A stretch of 64,000 nt of DNA. Source: Phoronis australis (lineage: Eukaryota > Phoronida > Phoronidae). The notes below the pieces were generated by a model that ran no database searches, was not told the origin of the DNA, and saw only the letters and a list, made by a program, of their open reading frames with translations. The translations under genes were made by a program, and so were the position numbers. This document shows positions 48,389 through 60,794 of the stretch, in pieces. Position 1 is the stretch's first letter, and each line of letters begins with the position of its first letter. The DNA lies in the NCBI GenBank assembly GCA_002633005.1, contig NMRA01000128.1, positions 520,850 to 584,849 of the forward strand, written 5' to 3'.

Positions 48389-51321
48389 TTAAATTGGCAG
48401 TCCATCAATTTTGATATCATCTGCATCCATCTGAAATAATTGAACAAAAAAATCAGTTTTAATCTAAAACCTATGAAATGCTTTTTTGAAAATCAGCCAA
48501 AAGCAACTCACAAAATTTGGAGCAGTACCCATGATTTAATGGGGTTTCTACATAATCATGGAATTGTCCAGACTCTCCCATTTCATCATGGAGAAATTTT
48601 CAACCTACTCTTGATTTCAAAAAAAATTTTAAAATGTTATTCATCATGAAAACTGATGCCTGGAAAATCCCAGTGGTTAATAAACCCCATGCCAAGCCTA
48701 TGGTTATACAATACCCCTATGCAACATTAACTATTGACCCCCAGTCATGCACTCAGTTCATGACACCTTCACAATACATGACTTACCACTCTGGGAAAAT
48801 CCCTTACACTATATGAGGTCATATCCATTGACAAAATTGATAAACATGTTTACATTAACAGCAAAGGGCTTTGAACTGCTTGAGAGGCTTAGTGAGTCGA
48901 CCCTTATCAGGATGTAGTTTCACATAATACAAAACCCTAAATTTTCGACAGTAAGAAAAATTCCATCTTTCTTGTTTTTCATATTGATTTGGCTGTTTAC
49001 CAGAAGAGACAATATTGACAAAATTCGACAACTTTCACCACCACATAGATACCCGTGTTTTATAAGAATAACTGCCTTCTTGTCTAATATTCAGCAAACT
49101 GACCATATAACAAGGGCAAAACTATTTCAGTAAGCTCTGTATCGCCAGTCCAACGTGCACTCGTTAGCATAAAACATTTTCTTGTTATTAAACAGCAACT
49201 CACGCACACACAAAACATGGTATTAACACCTAATTGCAGCGACAGCCAACAAGTTGAATCATTCCTTCAGCCCAAAACACTAGGCAGGACAACGAAAAAC
49301 AACTCACACAATAACATGGCAAAAGAGTTTGCTGTCCTGAGTCACAAAACCCTCCCACACAAACGTATATAGAAACATGCTCAATTTACCTCATCGTCAT
49401 CACAATCGTCAGAGTCATCACTGCTGAACGATGACAGTGCCTCAGCGTCAGCGCCGAAATTCATGAGAATCATGACTACTTTCTGATGATGCCTGCCTGC
49501 TGCCAACCTTAAAGGGGTACTGTTATCAAAGGTCATAGCCTCAATGTCTGCTTCCCAGTTGAGAAGTAATTCTACGAGTCTTTGGTTGTCATTCTCTGCA
49601 GCAAAGTGTAGAGGTGTACGCCCACTTTTGCCATCCTAAAAGAAGTGAACAACTGAGATCAGTTAATGTGAAAAAGCTAATTGAACATGAGATGACCCAT
49701 TTAGCATAATTCAGATCTCAATAAACTATTCTATGCTCGAAAATATGAGTTGAAAAAGTAAAATATGAGTAGAAAATTGACCTCACGACTTGCTTTGACA
49801 ATAATTGCCAATTAAACATTCGAGTTAACAGCAACACAGCTGTGGCGAGCCAAGATGTTGTCCTGATTACCCATGACATTTGAAATTGCCAAACTCCAAG
49901 AATACAAGTGGCAAATATGTTGTCACTTGCACTTTCGAGCAGGCATTTTCTTCTGTGGCAAGCGCTGCAACTCTTAAAATTATGAACTACATGAGTTGAT
50001 TCCTCTTGCGTATTAATTAAAAATATATCTTACCTTGATGTTAATGTTGGCACCACACTTTCTGGTCAGGTAGTATATTATTCTTGGATGATTATTCTTT
50101 GCCGCAATGTGCAAACATGACAGACCTGTAAAAATAAAATCAAAATGACTGGCCTTAAAATACCCCGTCAAACCCTGTATTTTATCCATACTAGTTGTTA
50201 GCCAAATGTAAAAGCAACAAATGGATAGCCACAGAATTAGTTTTCTCAAGTTCTCAAGGCAATACATCAGGACCACAATTTAACATTGATATTTGAGACA
50301 CAACATCAGAATGACAAGTGCTGCTTACCTTCAAAATTTAGTGCATTCACATCCTGTTTCAAAGGGTGCGTCAAGAGGCTGATGCACTTCTCATCCCCTC
50401 CTTTACAGGCAAGGTGAAGTGGTGTGTTGCCATTATGATCTACTATCGATGATGATGCCCCAGCTTGTAAAAGTGCATTGACCACACCTGGCAATTTTAC
50501 CAGGACAGCCAAGTGCATGGCTGTTTGGTGATAGCCGTTGGTCATATCTAGACAGTCTACAGATGGCGCCTTATGAATCATGCCTATGGCAACGTCTTCC
50601 AAGAGGTGAATGATAGCTATCATGAATTGGCTGAAAGAAAAGAATAACAGTGAAAATCGAGTAAATTGAAATCAAGCTTAATATAACAACTAATTCCTGA
50701 GATTAGATTTTTTCATTAGGAATTCATTTGAAACTGTTACTTAGAACCCAGCTTAGTGTTATACTTATAACGTTCAAATATTTCAACATTGTCTTATCGA
50801 TGTAGTAAACGAGGACAAATCCTGTCAAATATTGCAGGAATCTCCACATCATTCACAGCCACTGCGTATGGGTTAAATGATTCTTTTATTCACAATACAT
50901 ACTTGTCCCCATCCTCATCTTGATTGAAAATCTTTACGGCATAGTCTTCTTTCTCAATCCCATGTGTAAGGGAACATGTCTGTGTTGCAGCAGGTCCAAT
51001 TGAAAGGTTCTCCATGGCTGATTCGACATTTTGTGAGTCATATCCAGAATCCATCACTGACTGACAGGTCATGTCTTGCACATGTTGCTTAGCGGAAGTT
51101 TGAAGGGAGACGGCATGTTTTGTGGGTGGCATGGTAACTGAATGTTCACGTTCAGACTTGCAGTTCCCCGACGGAAATGACTCCAATCCAGAATCGATTT
51201 TGTCTGAACACCAGTTTTCATTCTTTGAAATGTCACCGAGCCCATATCCTGGAACAGGGGGCACCCGGAACCCAATGCAGCCATCCTCTTCCAAGTCACT
51301 GTAGTCTCTTAAATTCGACAT
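48389..51321 (-). CDS. NFKBIA: IkB-type NF-kB inhibitor, ankyrin repeats, five coding exons
   Basis: Cytoplasmic inhibitor that holds Rel/NF-kB dimers until IKK phosphorylation triggers its degradation. Coding exons in transcript order: 50903-51321, 50329-50630, 50034-50125, 49390-49635, 48389-48430. All phases join, giving 366 aa (human IkB-alpha is 317). The N-terminal regulatory region has DSGLES at residues 43-48, a canonical beta-TrCP degron, and a second DSGYDS at 91-96. Ankyrin repeats follow: HQTAMHLAVLVKLPGVVNAL, GNTPLHLACKGGDEKCISLL, LSCLHIAAKNNHPRIIYYL, GRTPLHFAAENDNQRLVELL, NSTPLRLAAGRHHQKVVMIL. The C-terminus is acidic and serine-rich (SSDDSDDCDDDE), PEST-like. An acceptor (ccttccag) 12 bp before the ATG implies a non-coding first exon upstream. 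The symbol is by family only; invertebrate IkB genes need not be one-to-one with NFKBIA. Confidence 0.92.
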
Positions 51322-52444
51322 CTTTTTTCAATACTGGAAGGACAAACACATTAAATAAGTGAAATAGAAACATAACAGGATAAAAAATCACAATTTCACA
51401 ATATGTCAAAAATGAGACTTAACTATCACAGCCAGAATATATAAAACATCATCAATTTCTAATGTTTTTTGCAGAGGTCCCAGTATTTTGCAAAATTTGA
51501 AATCAAAGACATTAATTGGAATGGTTATTTAGTTGGGTTTGCCTTTTAGATCCTTAAACAACTTGACTTATGGAACACTTCATGAACATTGTAGCAAAGC
51601 AAGTTACAAAGTAACAGAGGCAGAGCAAGTGCACATTTTCATGGTTACACACAGCTCCCTCATCATTCTGTCTAGTACAACAAGCGAACCAGTCATGACA
51701 CACTCACACTTCCATAGAGTCTTGTCATCATCTCTGGTGGAGTGAGTGACTCATTAACATAGAAATTCCATGTGTGGGGGGGCCATTGCACATGCCCTCA
51801 TTTGAAGAGTGCCGTAAACAAATGATCAGGGAATGAGCCCATGACATCCTGTGAGGATCTTCCTACCTCACATTCTTGACTGACGTTCTAATTAACAGCA
51901 TCCGTCGTTCATTTAACTATTCTTTTCTAATGAGATGTAATTCTTTTCTCATCAACCTCAACTGAGTTTGTTATTTTCTTATTAGCCACAAGCTGCACGT
52001 GCTTGACACGAATGTGCCAGTAAAGTACAACTGGAAACCTTGCAGTTACTGCGAACATAATTATCCATAAGAACATAATTATCCACAAGAAAAGCATCCA
52101 GGCTCATGAGAAAAGTCCTGTCCCTTGTAAGAAAAGATCAATTCAAAAAAACAAACAAATTTTCGATGTAGATCACTTGCCACTATAAAATTGACCTCAG
52201 CCTGATCCTCGCTGAGATGAGAAGTGATTTTGATAGCTAGAACTGACAGGTTGTCATTTATTAGACCAACACTATGAACATAAAATGACACACGTTGACA
52301 AGTCAACTTGTAGAGCTTGGTCTCAACAAATAATGAACTGTCAGTTCTTTCAAAGCCCTGAAATCATCTCCCAAGTTGCCTAAGATTTAGACAGCATCAT
52401 CGTCTCTACTTAGCACTTGAGACAGTAGTACTCCCATACTGGAA

Positions 52445-52555
52445 CTTTCATACGCCCGAAGCTTTTTGACGATATGCCTTACACCGATTAAACCATCAAA
52501 GTGCGAGCTGTGAGGCATGATCTGCCGAAAAGCTTCCGGCGTATGAAGGCTCTAC
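52445..52555. repeat. Foldback repeat related to the 16-kb cluster
   Basis: Arms ttcatacgcccgaagcttttt and aaaagcttccggcgtatgaa are inverted about the core gattaaaccatcaaagt. That core also occurs at 16111-16175. It lies in the inferred first intron of the IkB gene. Confidence 0.55.
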
Positions 52556-53118
52556 AGGAGTACCGCAGTCTCTACCATGTCTACTGCTAAGCAGAGAGGG
52601 CAGCACTGTCTAACTAAGCCTAGGCCTCAAAGACAACATTTGGTGACCAATTCCATAACAGCGACAGATCTAAATCGTAAGTTGGTGGAACGCAGTTTTA
52701 AGTGCAAAAGTCACAATTCACACGGGTTTTCCCAACTTCCAACTATCGTAATGCGTTCTGGGGTTGTTCTGGTAACCAATAAGATGCCAATCCTTTGACA
52801 TCGTTACTTCTCTTAGACGCAGATGTCTTGGAAACAAGGAACATCAGCTGACAAACATTCCGAAGAAAGAACCCGGATGTTGCTCAATAGGTCGTTGGTC
52901 CAGCGATCGCCAGTGACTATGGCGGATGTAAATTATTACGAAGTAGAAAAGTCATAATCAAGTAACTGAATTGTGATGACTGGTACACCGCACGTCAATC
53001 GAACAACTCAATATTCAACACTCGTCTTTCCAATGACAGTAACCAAAATGGCGTCTCCACTGAAAAGCCACGAAATTTGGTGGGAGTGACGTCGTTGCTT
53101 ATAATCATTCGTCATTAC

Positions 53119-53225
53119 CTTGCTCGAACTCCAAACAGTAACCTTGTCACTTAAGTGTTGTGAGAGAACTTCGACAATGTACGCCACGTCCTTATAAATC
53201 TACCCAAAATTTCAAATTTCCAGAG
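53119..53225 (-). other. Probable non-coding first exon of the IkB gene
   Basis: The minus strand reads ...gttcgagcaag followed by a gtaatg donor at plus 53118-53113. It lies just downstream of two TATA-like sequences and pairs logically with the acceptor at 51334-51335. The transcription start is approximate. Confidence 0.45.
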
Positions 53226-53459
53226 AAAACTTCTTGCGTGGCAAAAACCCTTTATAAAGCTTCCTTGGTCTGGGTTTTTTCGGGGATTTCCCAAGTTAAC
53301 AGCAGTACTAGCCAATAAGGGTGCGTGACTAGTCTTTTGTTGATGACCGCTAACCAATAGCAAACAATGACGTTTTTGTGATCTAATAGGCGGTGACTGG
53401 ATTTTCCGACGCTCGAATACTGGAATTTCCACTGGTTATTCACTGCTGTGGAAAACCCC
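53192..53459 (-). promoter_or_regulatory. IkB promoter: TATA boxes, CCAAT boxes and four kB-like sites
   Basis: Minus-strand TATAAAG starts at plus 53256, and TTTATAA lies at 53192-53198. CCAAT occurs near 53311 and 53353 on the plus strand. kB-like decamers: GGGGATTTCCC at 53282-53292 (perfect consensus), TGGATTTTCC at 53398-53407, TGGAATTTCC at 53421-53430, and GGAAAACCCC at 53450-53459 (complement GGGGTTTTCC). Clustered kB sites are the known basis of NF-kB/IkB negative feedback. Confidence 0.6.
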
Positions 53460-53559
53460 GGTTGCTCAGCAGTTGTTTGCTACGCCGTTTCAAAGGAATA
53501 ATTGTGAATTATTGACATAGACTGTCGAACGAAAATTACCCTGAGTTACTGTTTTGATA

Positions 53560-53588
53560 AGTGAGCCCCAGTACAAGGCTCACTTAAA
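53560..53588. repeat. Short perfect inverted repeat
   Basis: taagtgagcc and ggctcactta face each other across about 9 bases (ccagtacaa). Confidence 0.6.
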
Positions 53589-53862
53589 AATAGCTCACAC
53601 AGTTGGGAAAAACAACTGATCGCCTCGCCTTTTTACTTGGCTGTCCAGGCACGGGAGTCCCTATATACATGAATACGTGTCGTTGTCACAGTTAAAGATA
53701 CATATGGTGGGTACGGGCATCACGTTATTCCCGTAATGTAATTTTTTCGAATAATGAGACACTACTAGCCGAGTCTAGTTGCCAGGGCAATAGTTCCCAT
53801 AGTGACCACCTTGCAATGTTGATTACTGTAAAGTTTTTGAGGGAATATATTAAATATGATCG

Positions 53863-54267
53863 GGGCTGAGTTGCATAAAGCTCCAAAAGATATCCGCTGG
53901 ATAAGTTTCATTTGATTGTTGTAATAGTATTGTGATTTGTACTGGAACTACCTTATATGTGCCTTATATGGCACAATTAGTAATTAGAATGGTTTATTAT
54001 ATAAGTCTTGCCAAACAGTTCTATGAAATGTGACTCATATGCATGTGGTCTTGTGTATTGCAAAAACATGTTGTTGTACAGTAGTTAGGCAGTCCGCAAT
54101 AAAGTAGTGTTCAAGTAAAGACGTCTTCTTCACTCCTCTCTCCACAAGCCATTACAATTGTTGCATGACGTCATATGTGCATTGTTCAACAAAAAATAAC
54201 AACGTGACGCGTGATAATGCGACGTCATTGTTGCTATACGGCGTATAACTTTTATGCAACTGGGCCC
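53863..54267. mobile_element. Possible MITE with gttgcataaa termini
   Basis: The left end gggctgagttgcataaa resembles the complement of the right end tttatgcaactgggccc. The roughly 405-bp interior has no coding potential and contains TGACGTCAT. No target-site duplication is clear, so these could also be two separate decayed ends. Confidence 0.5.
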
Positions 54268-54860
54268 ACTGAGGAGAACAAAATTAGCATGGTTGCACCT
54301 AATGCAACTTTGAGCATTTTTCGCAATTTCGACCCTCTTTGGTTTTTTCAACTTGATGACAAAGAGGGTAGCACATTGTTTATACCATTTTCTGTGATGA
54401 GGAGTCCATTTTTGGTGTTATTTTATTTATATGGGGTCATTTTCAAGGTAAAACCAGAGGTCAAAGGTCAAATCTGCCTCTGAGAATTAAGCCTTCTGAC
54501 GTTTAGTTTTTATCTCATTATTTTTCGTTTAAGTTCTTCGTTAACCTCTCAGTTAAAGATATATTTTCAAAATGCTCACTATTACATACATGTACTATAG
54601 TGGGCCAAACATTTTGGTCACAAGTTTCATGAGGGTTGTATTGGCACAATAGAGAAAGCATATGGCATGGAAATGCTCATACGCTCAGCAGTTTAGTGCT
54701 CGTGGTGCGAGTATGGTTAATTACTGCCCATTACTCCAAAAAACACTACTCCGAAAAACAAACACGTGAGCGACGCATCTGCCCAACTATAGTATGTATA
54801 CATTCTACGTTTGATTTTAAATAACACCTTTTCCACTGCGAGAGACTGGTTGTCACACAG

Positions 54861-54990
54861 CAGTGGCGGATGTACGTTTCCAGTAAGGGGGGGGAGGTTA
54901 GGATTCCCGCAAAGGTCGAATCCGAGACGCGTGACGCCGAGCGTGGGGGGAGGTCGGGAGGTAATCCCCCCTCCCGTGTAAGACAACTTT
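54861..54990. mobile_element. Left-end fragment of the cagtggcggatc TIR family
   Basis: cagtggcggatgtacgtttccagtaaggggggg, then ccgagacgcgtgacgccgag and ctcccgtgtaaga, parallels the left half of the element at 41999. The right terminus is missing. Confidence 0.65.
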
Positions 54991-55389
54991 TTGTGTTTGT
55001 AGCCAAACAATGAAATTTCCATGCATCCTGGTACGTTTATGGCAATTAACATGTCCCTGGAGTCTTTCTTAAGATAATTAAAAACCCTTCTCGATTTCGT
55101 CACCTGATCTTAATTTTGGCTCATAAGTTTCGTGAAACAATATTTGTGCACATCTGGGTATGAGTCACACCACCAGCAATTTTTTTTTTGTTGGAACATC
55201 TGCTTACACACACCTTTTTTAGCATACGAAAAAGTGTGGTGCGTGTACAGGGGTTTAGACAACTACCAATTCAAGAGCATAAGGAGCACCGACGGGGCGT
55301 AAAAACTTGAATATCAGATGATCGCAACAGCCTCAAGCTGTTTAAGAACGAAGACCTGTATTGTTAGTCCGGAAATAAACATGTGTTCT

Positions 55390-55867
55390 GTCCCGTTACG
55401 AGAAAAACTGGCGAACGACGGTGCTCTCAATTCATAGTCTGTTATTAAAAGCGACAATAAGTGTCACTTTATTAAGCTGAATCCCGTTGACAACAATTGA
55501 TAAACGTCAAATGTATCAGGAAACAAGTCATCTGAAAACAGTTTCACGAAATCAAAACATTCTTTACACCGCGGTGAAAAGATATACAGGAGCAGTTCGC
55601 AGAGGGACAACATGTACACTGACAGTACGCAAAAACTCTGGCCTGGTCCGTCACGAGACCAAAAGTACACCTGTGCTTATTATCTCTATAAAAATAGTCG
55701 ATGTGTCCCGGGACCAAACAGTACTGGCTGAGATAAATAGTTTTACAAAGCACACTTTGGTAAAAAACATCACAAGTCTTGGTTCGCCGAGGTATCAGAA
55801 GTACACTGAAACTCGATATCTACACAAACAAGCTGGCCTGGTCCGTCGCGAGACCTAAAGCATACTT
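55390..55867 (+). repeat. Degenerate interspersed repeat array with a 123-codon open frame
   Basis: A motif of about 25 bp, ggtccgtcRcgagaccNaaagtacac, recurs near 55592, 55645, 55708, 55785 and 55842, spaced about 50-78 bp. Two copies (55645, 55842) are nearly identical. An open frame from 55487 to 55858 gives recurring VRRGT, VRHET, SRDQT and VRRET segments. No splice signals or known domain support it as a gene. Confidence 0.45.
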
Positions 55868-56252
55868 TTCAAAAAATTTTGAATTGAGATCTTCTCTCTA
55901 GACTCATTTTAATCCCCGGTGGTTGCTCATATGTGTAGTTTACACATCTGGTGGTCAACTGCTGTGAGGAGTTGGTCTAGGAAAGGTTTTCGCACCGTTC
56001 TGTAGTATACTCACTGGAAGAAACAAGTATTGAGTGCAGATTTAACTACGAACTACGTGAAATAGATTTTGGATATGAAGCAGATAGACTCAAGTAGAAA
56101 TACAAACTAGTATCAGTTTCTGTGCGCTCGTAGACCCTCTGCTGTACTGGGCAAATTTGGCATGTCCAAAAATAATTTCTATTTCGTTTTCATTGTACAC
56201 AACCATAAAAAAACGACATTATTTCAAACTGTGAAGAATTATAACTTATTAC

Positions 56253-56540
56253 CTGGGTGTTTCTCCAGAAACGTTGGTCCTATCTTTCTGTTGTCTAGAC
56301 TGCCGAGGAATCTGTACATCGGATCCAATGGTTTGCTCCTCTTGGAACCATTCTACCCAGACATCTTCCACCTTTGTTCCCAACACTTGCACTTCGTCAA
56401 CTGCTGTGTCAATGAGCTTGTACGCCTCTACAATGTCAGCATCTCGTTTCGCAGCTCAGTTGGCACTAAGCACCCTGAGGTTACCAAGTCCATTCAAAAG
56501 ATTTACAGCATGCGCAACTAAATTTGATCTGTTCATCATG
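56253..56540 (-). pseudogene. Relic of a hAT-like transposase
   Basis: The minus-strand frame starts MMNRSNLVAHAVNLLNGLG, has an in-frame TGA, then continues AAKRDADIVEAYKLIDTAVD... and IPRQSRQQKDRTNV. The PR.SRQ...R.N pattern after a long helix is typical of hAT-superfamily (ZMYM/THAP-associated) transposases. The stop and short length mark it as dead. The assignment is by motif only. Confidence 0.4.
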
Positions 56541-57399
56541 GACTACTTCAAACCTTGACGATGTATCCCAGGACCCATTTGCATCTCTTGCAATTTTCGA
56601 AATAAACGTCCCAATATCTGAACGCTTGAAACCCGAAGTACTAACATCAAATAAATGCCCGTGGGCATGGGCGTTTCGTCGGGTGGGCCTTTAAGAGAAA
56701 ATTCCCAGTGTAGAAAACGGCAGTGGTGCTTATTGCAGGTAGGTGTTGAGGTCGGCACTAGGGCTCCTTAGGAGGCCTATTGAACATCGCACGAGTCCCG
56801 CAAGACTTTGTTGTGAAAGAACAGCCTTCCCACAATTTCTGGTACTGTACACTGTTTGCAAATGCGGTCACTTTGTCAATGCGAGTCCCCCCTTGGTCAT
56901 TCCTTGTATAGGCATAACTTGTTAGAATGTATCTTCAAACGGACTCGCGACCAGACCACAGCGCCCGCCACAATAGCAATTCTTCGGAATTGTTTTTTTC
57001 AAAAATATTACATGTACATGTACACTGTATGGTATTGCGCAAGACAACTTTACTATACATCAGTTACAAACGTGTGGAGTGTAATCATAGAATGACACGG
57101 CATGACAGATGAGGTAAAAACGTTGCACGTCAATTCGCCTGAATATCAAGATTGCGGCACCACAGTGTTTCCCCTAATCGAATCATAACATATCTCAGAG
57201 AGTAAAGAAGCTAGTTACCTTAAGAAATCAGCTGTAGAACTGCTCTTTCAGCGGTGGATCCATCTAAAATGCTTGGCTACTTCAGAAGTGTCGACGGAAG
57301 CGCCCGCACAATTGATCTCCGCGCGTTTTGCCGATGAGCCACGAAGACTCAGCAATTCACAATGCAAAAATTATATTTTCAGAATGAACCCCCTCAATT

Positions 57400-57545
57400 T
57401 TTTTCCAAGTTGGTTTACTTGAGGTTTACACACGCTAGCGGTGCCGTTTTTGTTTCGCTGGAGATGTTTTTGTTTTTTATTTTTGGATCCTGGTCCAAGG
57501 TGGGGTTTAAACCCCATGAACCCCCCTGTAGATCTGCCTCTGCAC
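57400..57545. mobile_element. Right-end fragment of the cagtggcggatc TIR family
   Basis: ggatcctggtccaaggtggggtttaaaccccatgaacccccctgtagatctgcctctg parallels the right end of the element at 41999 (gtagatccgcctctg). The left end is not recognisable. Confidence 0.65.
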
Positions 57546-58201
57546 AGGCGTGAAGATTGTATTGCGAACATTTGCTAAGGTGTCGGGTTTATTTATTATG
57601 CTATAGATACACTGTACCATATATCATTCTTCCAACGTATGTACAACGTAAATTACATTCTTATATTTCTATGGCATATTTGCATTTTATTGTATTGTAT
57701 TGTTGTACACTACTTGGGTCTTCAATGAAGCTGCTTTTGCCTTTGAGGATCTCCGGCTTACACATGTGAATATATGGAAAATGTATGTATGTTTGCATGT
57801 ATGTATGTGTGTGTGTTTTTTATGTATGCATGAATGTATGTATGTAACTCCGTTTTTTATTGTTATTGTATTTTTACTAACTAATGTTATGTAAGTCAAT
57901 CAAGGTATTTTTCCTCCTTCCCTCCCTCTCTCGAGCTCCCTCTCTTCAACACATTTCTTAATAAAACTAACGATACACAGCCTCGTGTGCACCATAAGCT
58001 GGAGTTTTTTACACACTAGTGCAATGATTAAAATAATGTCAGTCGAAATATTAGATGCAAATAATGCCGCAACCCATGAACAGGTTTGCTGCAAAATTCC
58101 TCAAATAAGAAAAACAAAGCAGCGAAAGTCTGTAAATAGTAGACTACTGTCCTAACTAAAACCTTATTTTGTTTTTCAATGATCGTCTTGATATGTGTTA
58201 G

Positions 58202-58396
58202 AAGCAGTGATTGCCAAAAGTGAAAATACACACCGAATAAACATCCGTGACGTTTCAGTCACTTTTGATTTTGACGCAATAATTACGTCCAATGCAAATT
58301 TGCCGTTGCCAAGAAACAATTGTTTACCTAAATCAACTGATGCACAAATGAAAAGTCGTAAAATACATGCAGCCAAAGTTATGGAGCAATCTATTT
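58202..58396 (+). CDS. Possible internal exon of an unidentified gene
   Basis: Open throughout between an acceptor-like gtgttag and a strong gtaagt donor. It reads EAVIAKSENTHRINIRDVS... and ends KVMEQSI. Composition looks protein-like, but I recognise no family. It might be an upstream exon of the EF-hand-like gene, but it ends in phase 1 whereas the 61052 exon needs two bases before it, so at least one further exon would have to lie between them. Confidence 0.35.
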
Positions 58397-58878
58397 GTAA
58401 GTACATGTAATCTTTGCGTGTGTTGTAAAGCTCTCACGACCGATAAAACTAGGGATTTGACTAACTATTGAACTCTTATAATACTACTTATCGTTAAAAG
58501 ACTGATCTAAGTTCGTACATTCAATATACCAGGTTAGAAGTGACTGATCGGCTTGGGCATGCATGCTGTGCCACAAATGCCACAGAAGTCTTAACAGGTC
58601 TCGCTGTTACGTTTTTGGTGAATGTGATGCGTCTTGTACGTAAAAGTGCACACGAAGGGTTCTGCTATGGGCATAAATGTTACCCGAGTGTTTACAGTCG
58701 TAATGATATGAAGAACAGAACAGGGATTAGTTTATGTAGAGTAGCATTATCATACCTTGCCATAGTCCCGTTACAACATTCAGGACACATGGGAATCAGT
58801 TACTGGACAATCTTTGTCTCCTTGCTCTAATGTAATAAACATATTTGAATAAGTTTTCTAACAAGCGATGCTGCCTTA

Positions 58879-58990
58879 CAGGGGCGGATCCAGAATTTTG
58901 AGTTAGGGTGGGGGCCAGGACAGAATATTAGCCAGGATTTTGCCCGTCAGACATTCGGACCCCGTACTGCCAAATGGGGGCCATAGGCAA
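58879..58990. mobile_element. Left-end fragment of the caggggcggatccag TIR family
   Basis: caggggcggatccag, then attttgagttagg, ggattttgcccgt, gacattcgg and actgccaaatgg, follows the left part of the complete copy at 61413-61569 almost word for word. The right terminus is absent. Confidence 0.75.
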
Positions 58991-60794
58991 TCAACAGAAC
59001 ATTCACATAGCATTCTTTTAGTTGTTGAAAACAAACTAATGAAATTAGGTAAAATCGTTTAGAAGTGAAACTAGCCGGGTACCAAGCCACGCGTTGTAGG
59101 CCTACTATGTAGCTCTGTCGATTTCATGTGCGACAGAAAGTTCCGACCTGGTTCTTTTTTCACCAGTAGAAATACTTCAATTAGCTGCTAAATGCAGCAT
59201 ATTTTTCTTAAAGACTCTATAAACCATGTTTTGGTGTCAAGAACAACTTTGCCCCAATTTTCCGCTATGATAGGCTATTGTAATGAGCCTGCTCTGAAGT
59301 TTCAAGACTAAAAAATCATTCAACTTAGAAAGAAAGATGACACCTATTTTAGAACGGTTAGTGGTCCAGTTGTTTTTTGTCAGAAGGAGTATGTTTATTG
59401 CACCTTTTAATAGTTGAAATGTCGCTAGTCTTGGGGTCCGTTTCGTGAAACTTTTTTGTCTAACGTAAACCAAAATGCAAGCACATATTGTTTCAGAGCT
59501 CAAGAGTGCGTCCAGTGACAAGATGAGTACAACGCATTCGTCGTTACCGAGACGCGAGTCGAAGTCACCAGAAAAATGGAGTGGTAGAGGATTGCCAAAA
59601 ACGAAGTACCACTAGTAGAAATGCTAGATACAGCCTTGATTCAAATGACCAATTAGCACCAAACATTTGGCATAATTAGACTGTTGTCTGGTGCTGAAAC
59701 CTTTTATTTATTTTTAGAAAAATTACAATAAACGTTGCAGTGCTAAGATATCGTACTGCGGTGATAAAAACGACAATGTCCTTTAAGAAATGAGGCACAC
59801 TGTCTGATTAGAAAAGTCGGATAGCAATCTGTTTAGCAGTAAAACGAAAAATGAAGACATTTTATGCAAAATTCCTGAAGCTCATGTACAGGAACGGTGA
59901 TTCTACTGTAAATGCTAGCATGAATATTCATGAAAATGACTGAAAACGATATTTGAGTACTTCCTCAATCATTTATGAACATTGACAAAAATATCGCGAA
60001 AATGTAATTTTCATGATTTTTATATTATGGTCACCCATAAAGGGTCTTGCCAATTGCTTCACGCTGAAAACGTAACAAGAAAATCGTTTCTTTTGTTAAC
60101 GGAAAAAAATAACAAAGTTGTAAGTGGAAACGAAGATCGCTTGGATTATGACTGCTTCAAAACATATAAACTTATCTGATTTCACTCGAAGTGATGATCC
60201 TCAACAGACACGCATTTCGCGGCTAGGCATCGCGTTTGAATCATTGTGTTCTCTCCACTCCGCGTACTCCTTAGAGCACTAGATTCGTCTTAACTTAACG
60301 ATGAAGAATATTTTTGGTGCTTGAATATATGGCTATGCTTGAGCAAAATCGTGTGGGCGGTTTGTGTGTCAACTGACCAGGTACTGAGGTACTGAATGTT
60401 TGTTGTTCTCCAGAAAATTGTACTTCAACCATGTTGGTGCCCAAAAGGATGCCATCAAACGATTTTAGTTCATTTACATAATAAAAGTTAGGTTTACACT
60501 CTTGCATGATATTTGCCATAGCTTATTTAGAATGCAGACACCGACTTTGACCATCTTTGCACAGAGTAGCAACTACTTCATTGATCGCGCTCTTCTGAAC
60601 CGAAAAAGTGAGCAAACCCACTTTTGATGTATACACCTTCCAAAGTCCAAAGAAGTGACACCTTTATATATATTTATATTCATATTTTTTTAGAATTTGT
60701 GTACAAGATAAACACGGCAGTAGTCGGGTATTACGTGCCAATATCTTGAGAACCAGTTTGATTTCCGTTATTCAATGGAGAAAACCTGCCTCTC
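58991..60794. other. No gene seen
   Basis: AT-rich non-coding sequence with only short random frames. It may be intron if 58202-58396 and 61052-61198 belong to one gene. Confidence 0.4.
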
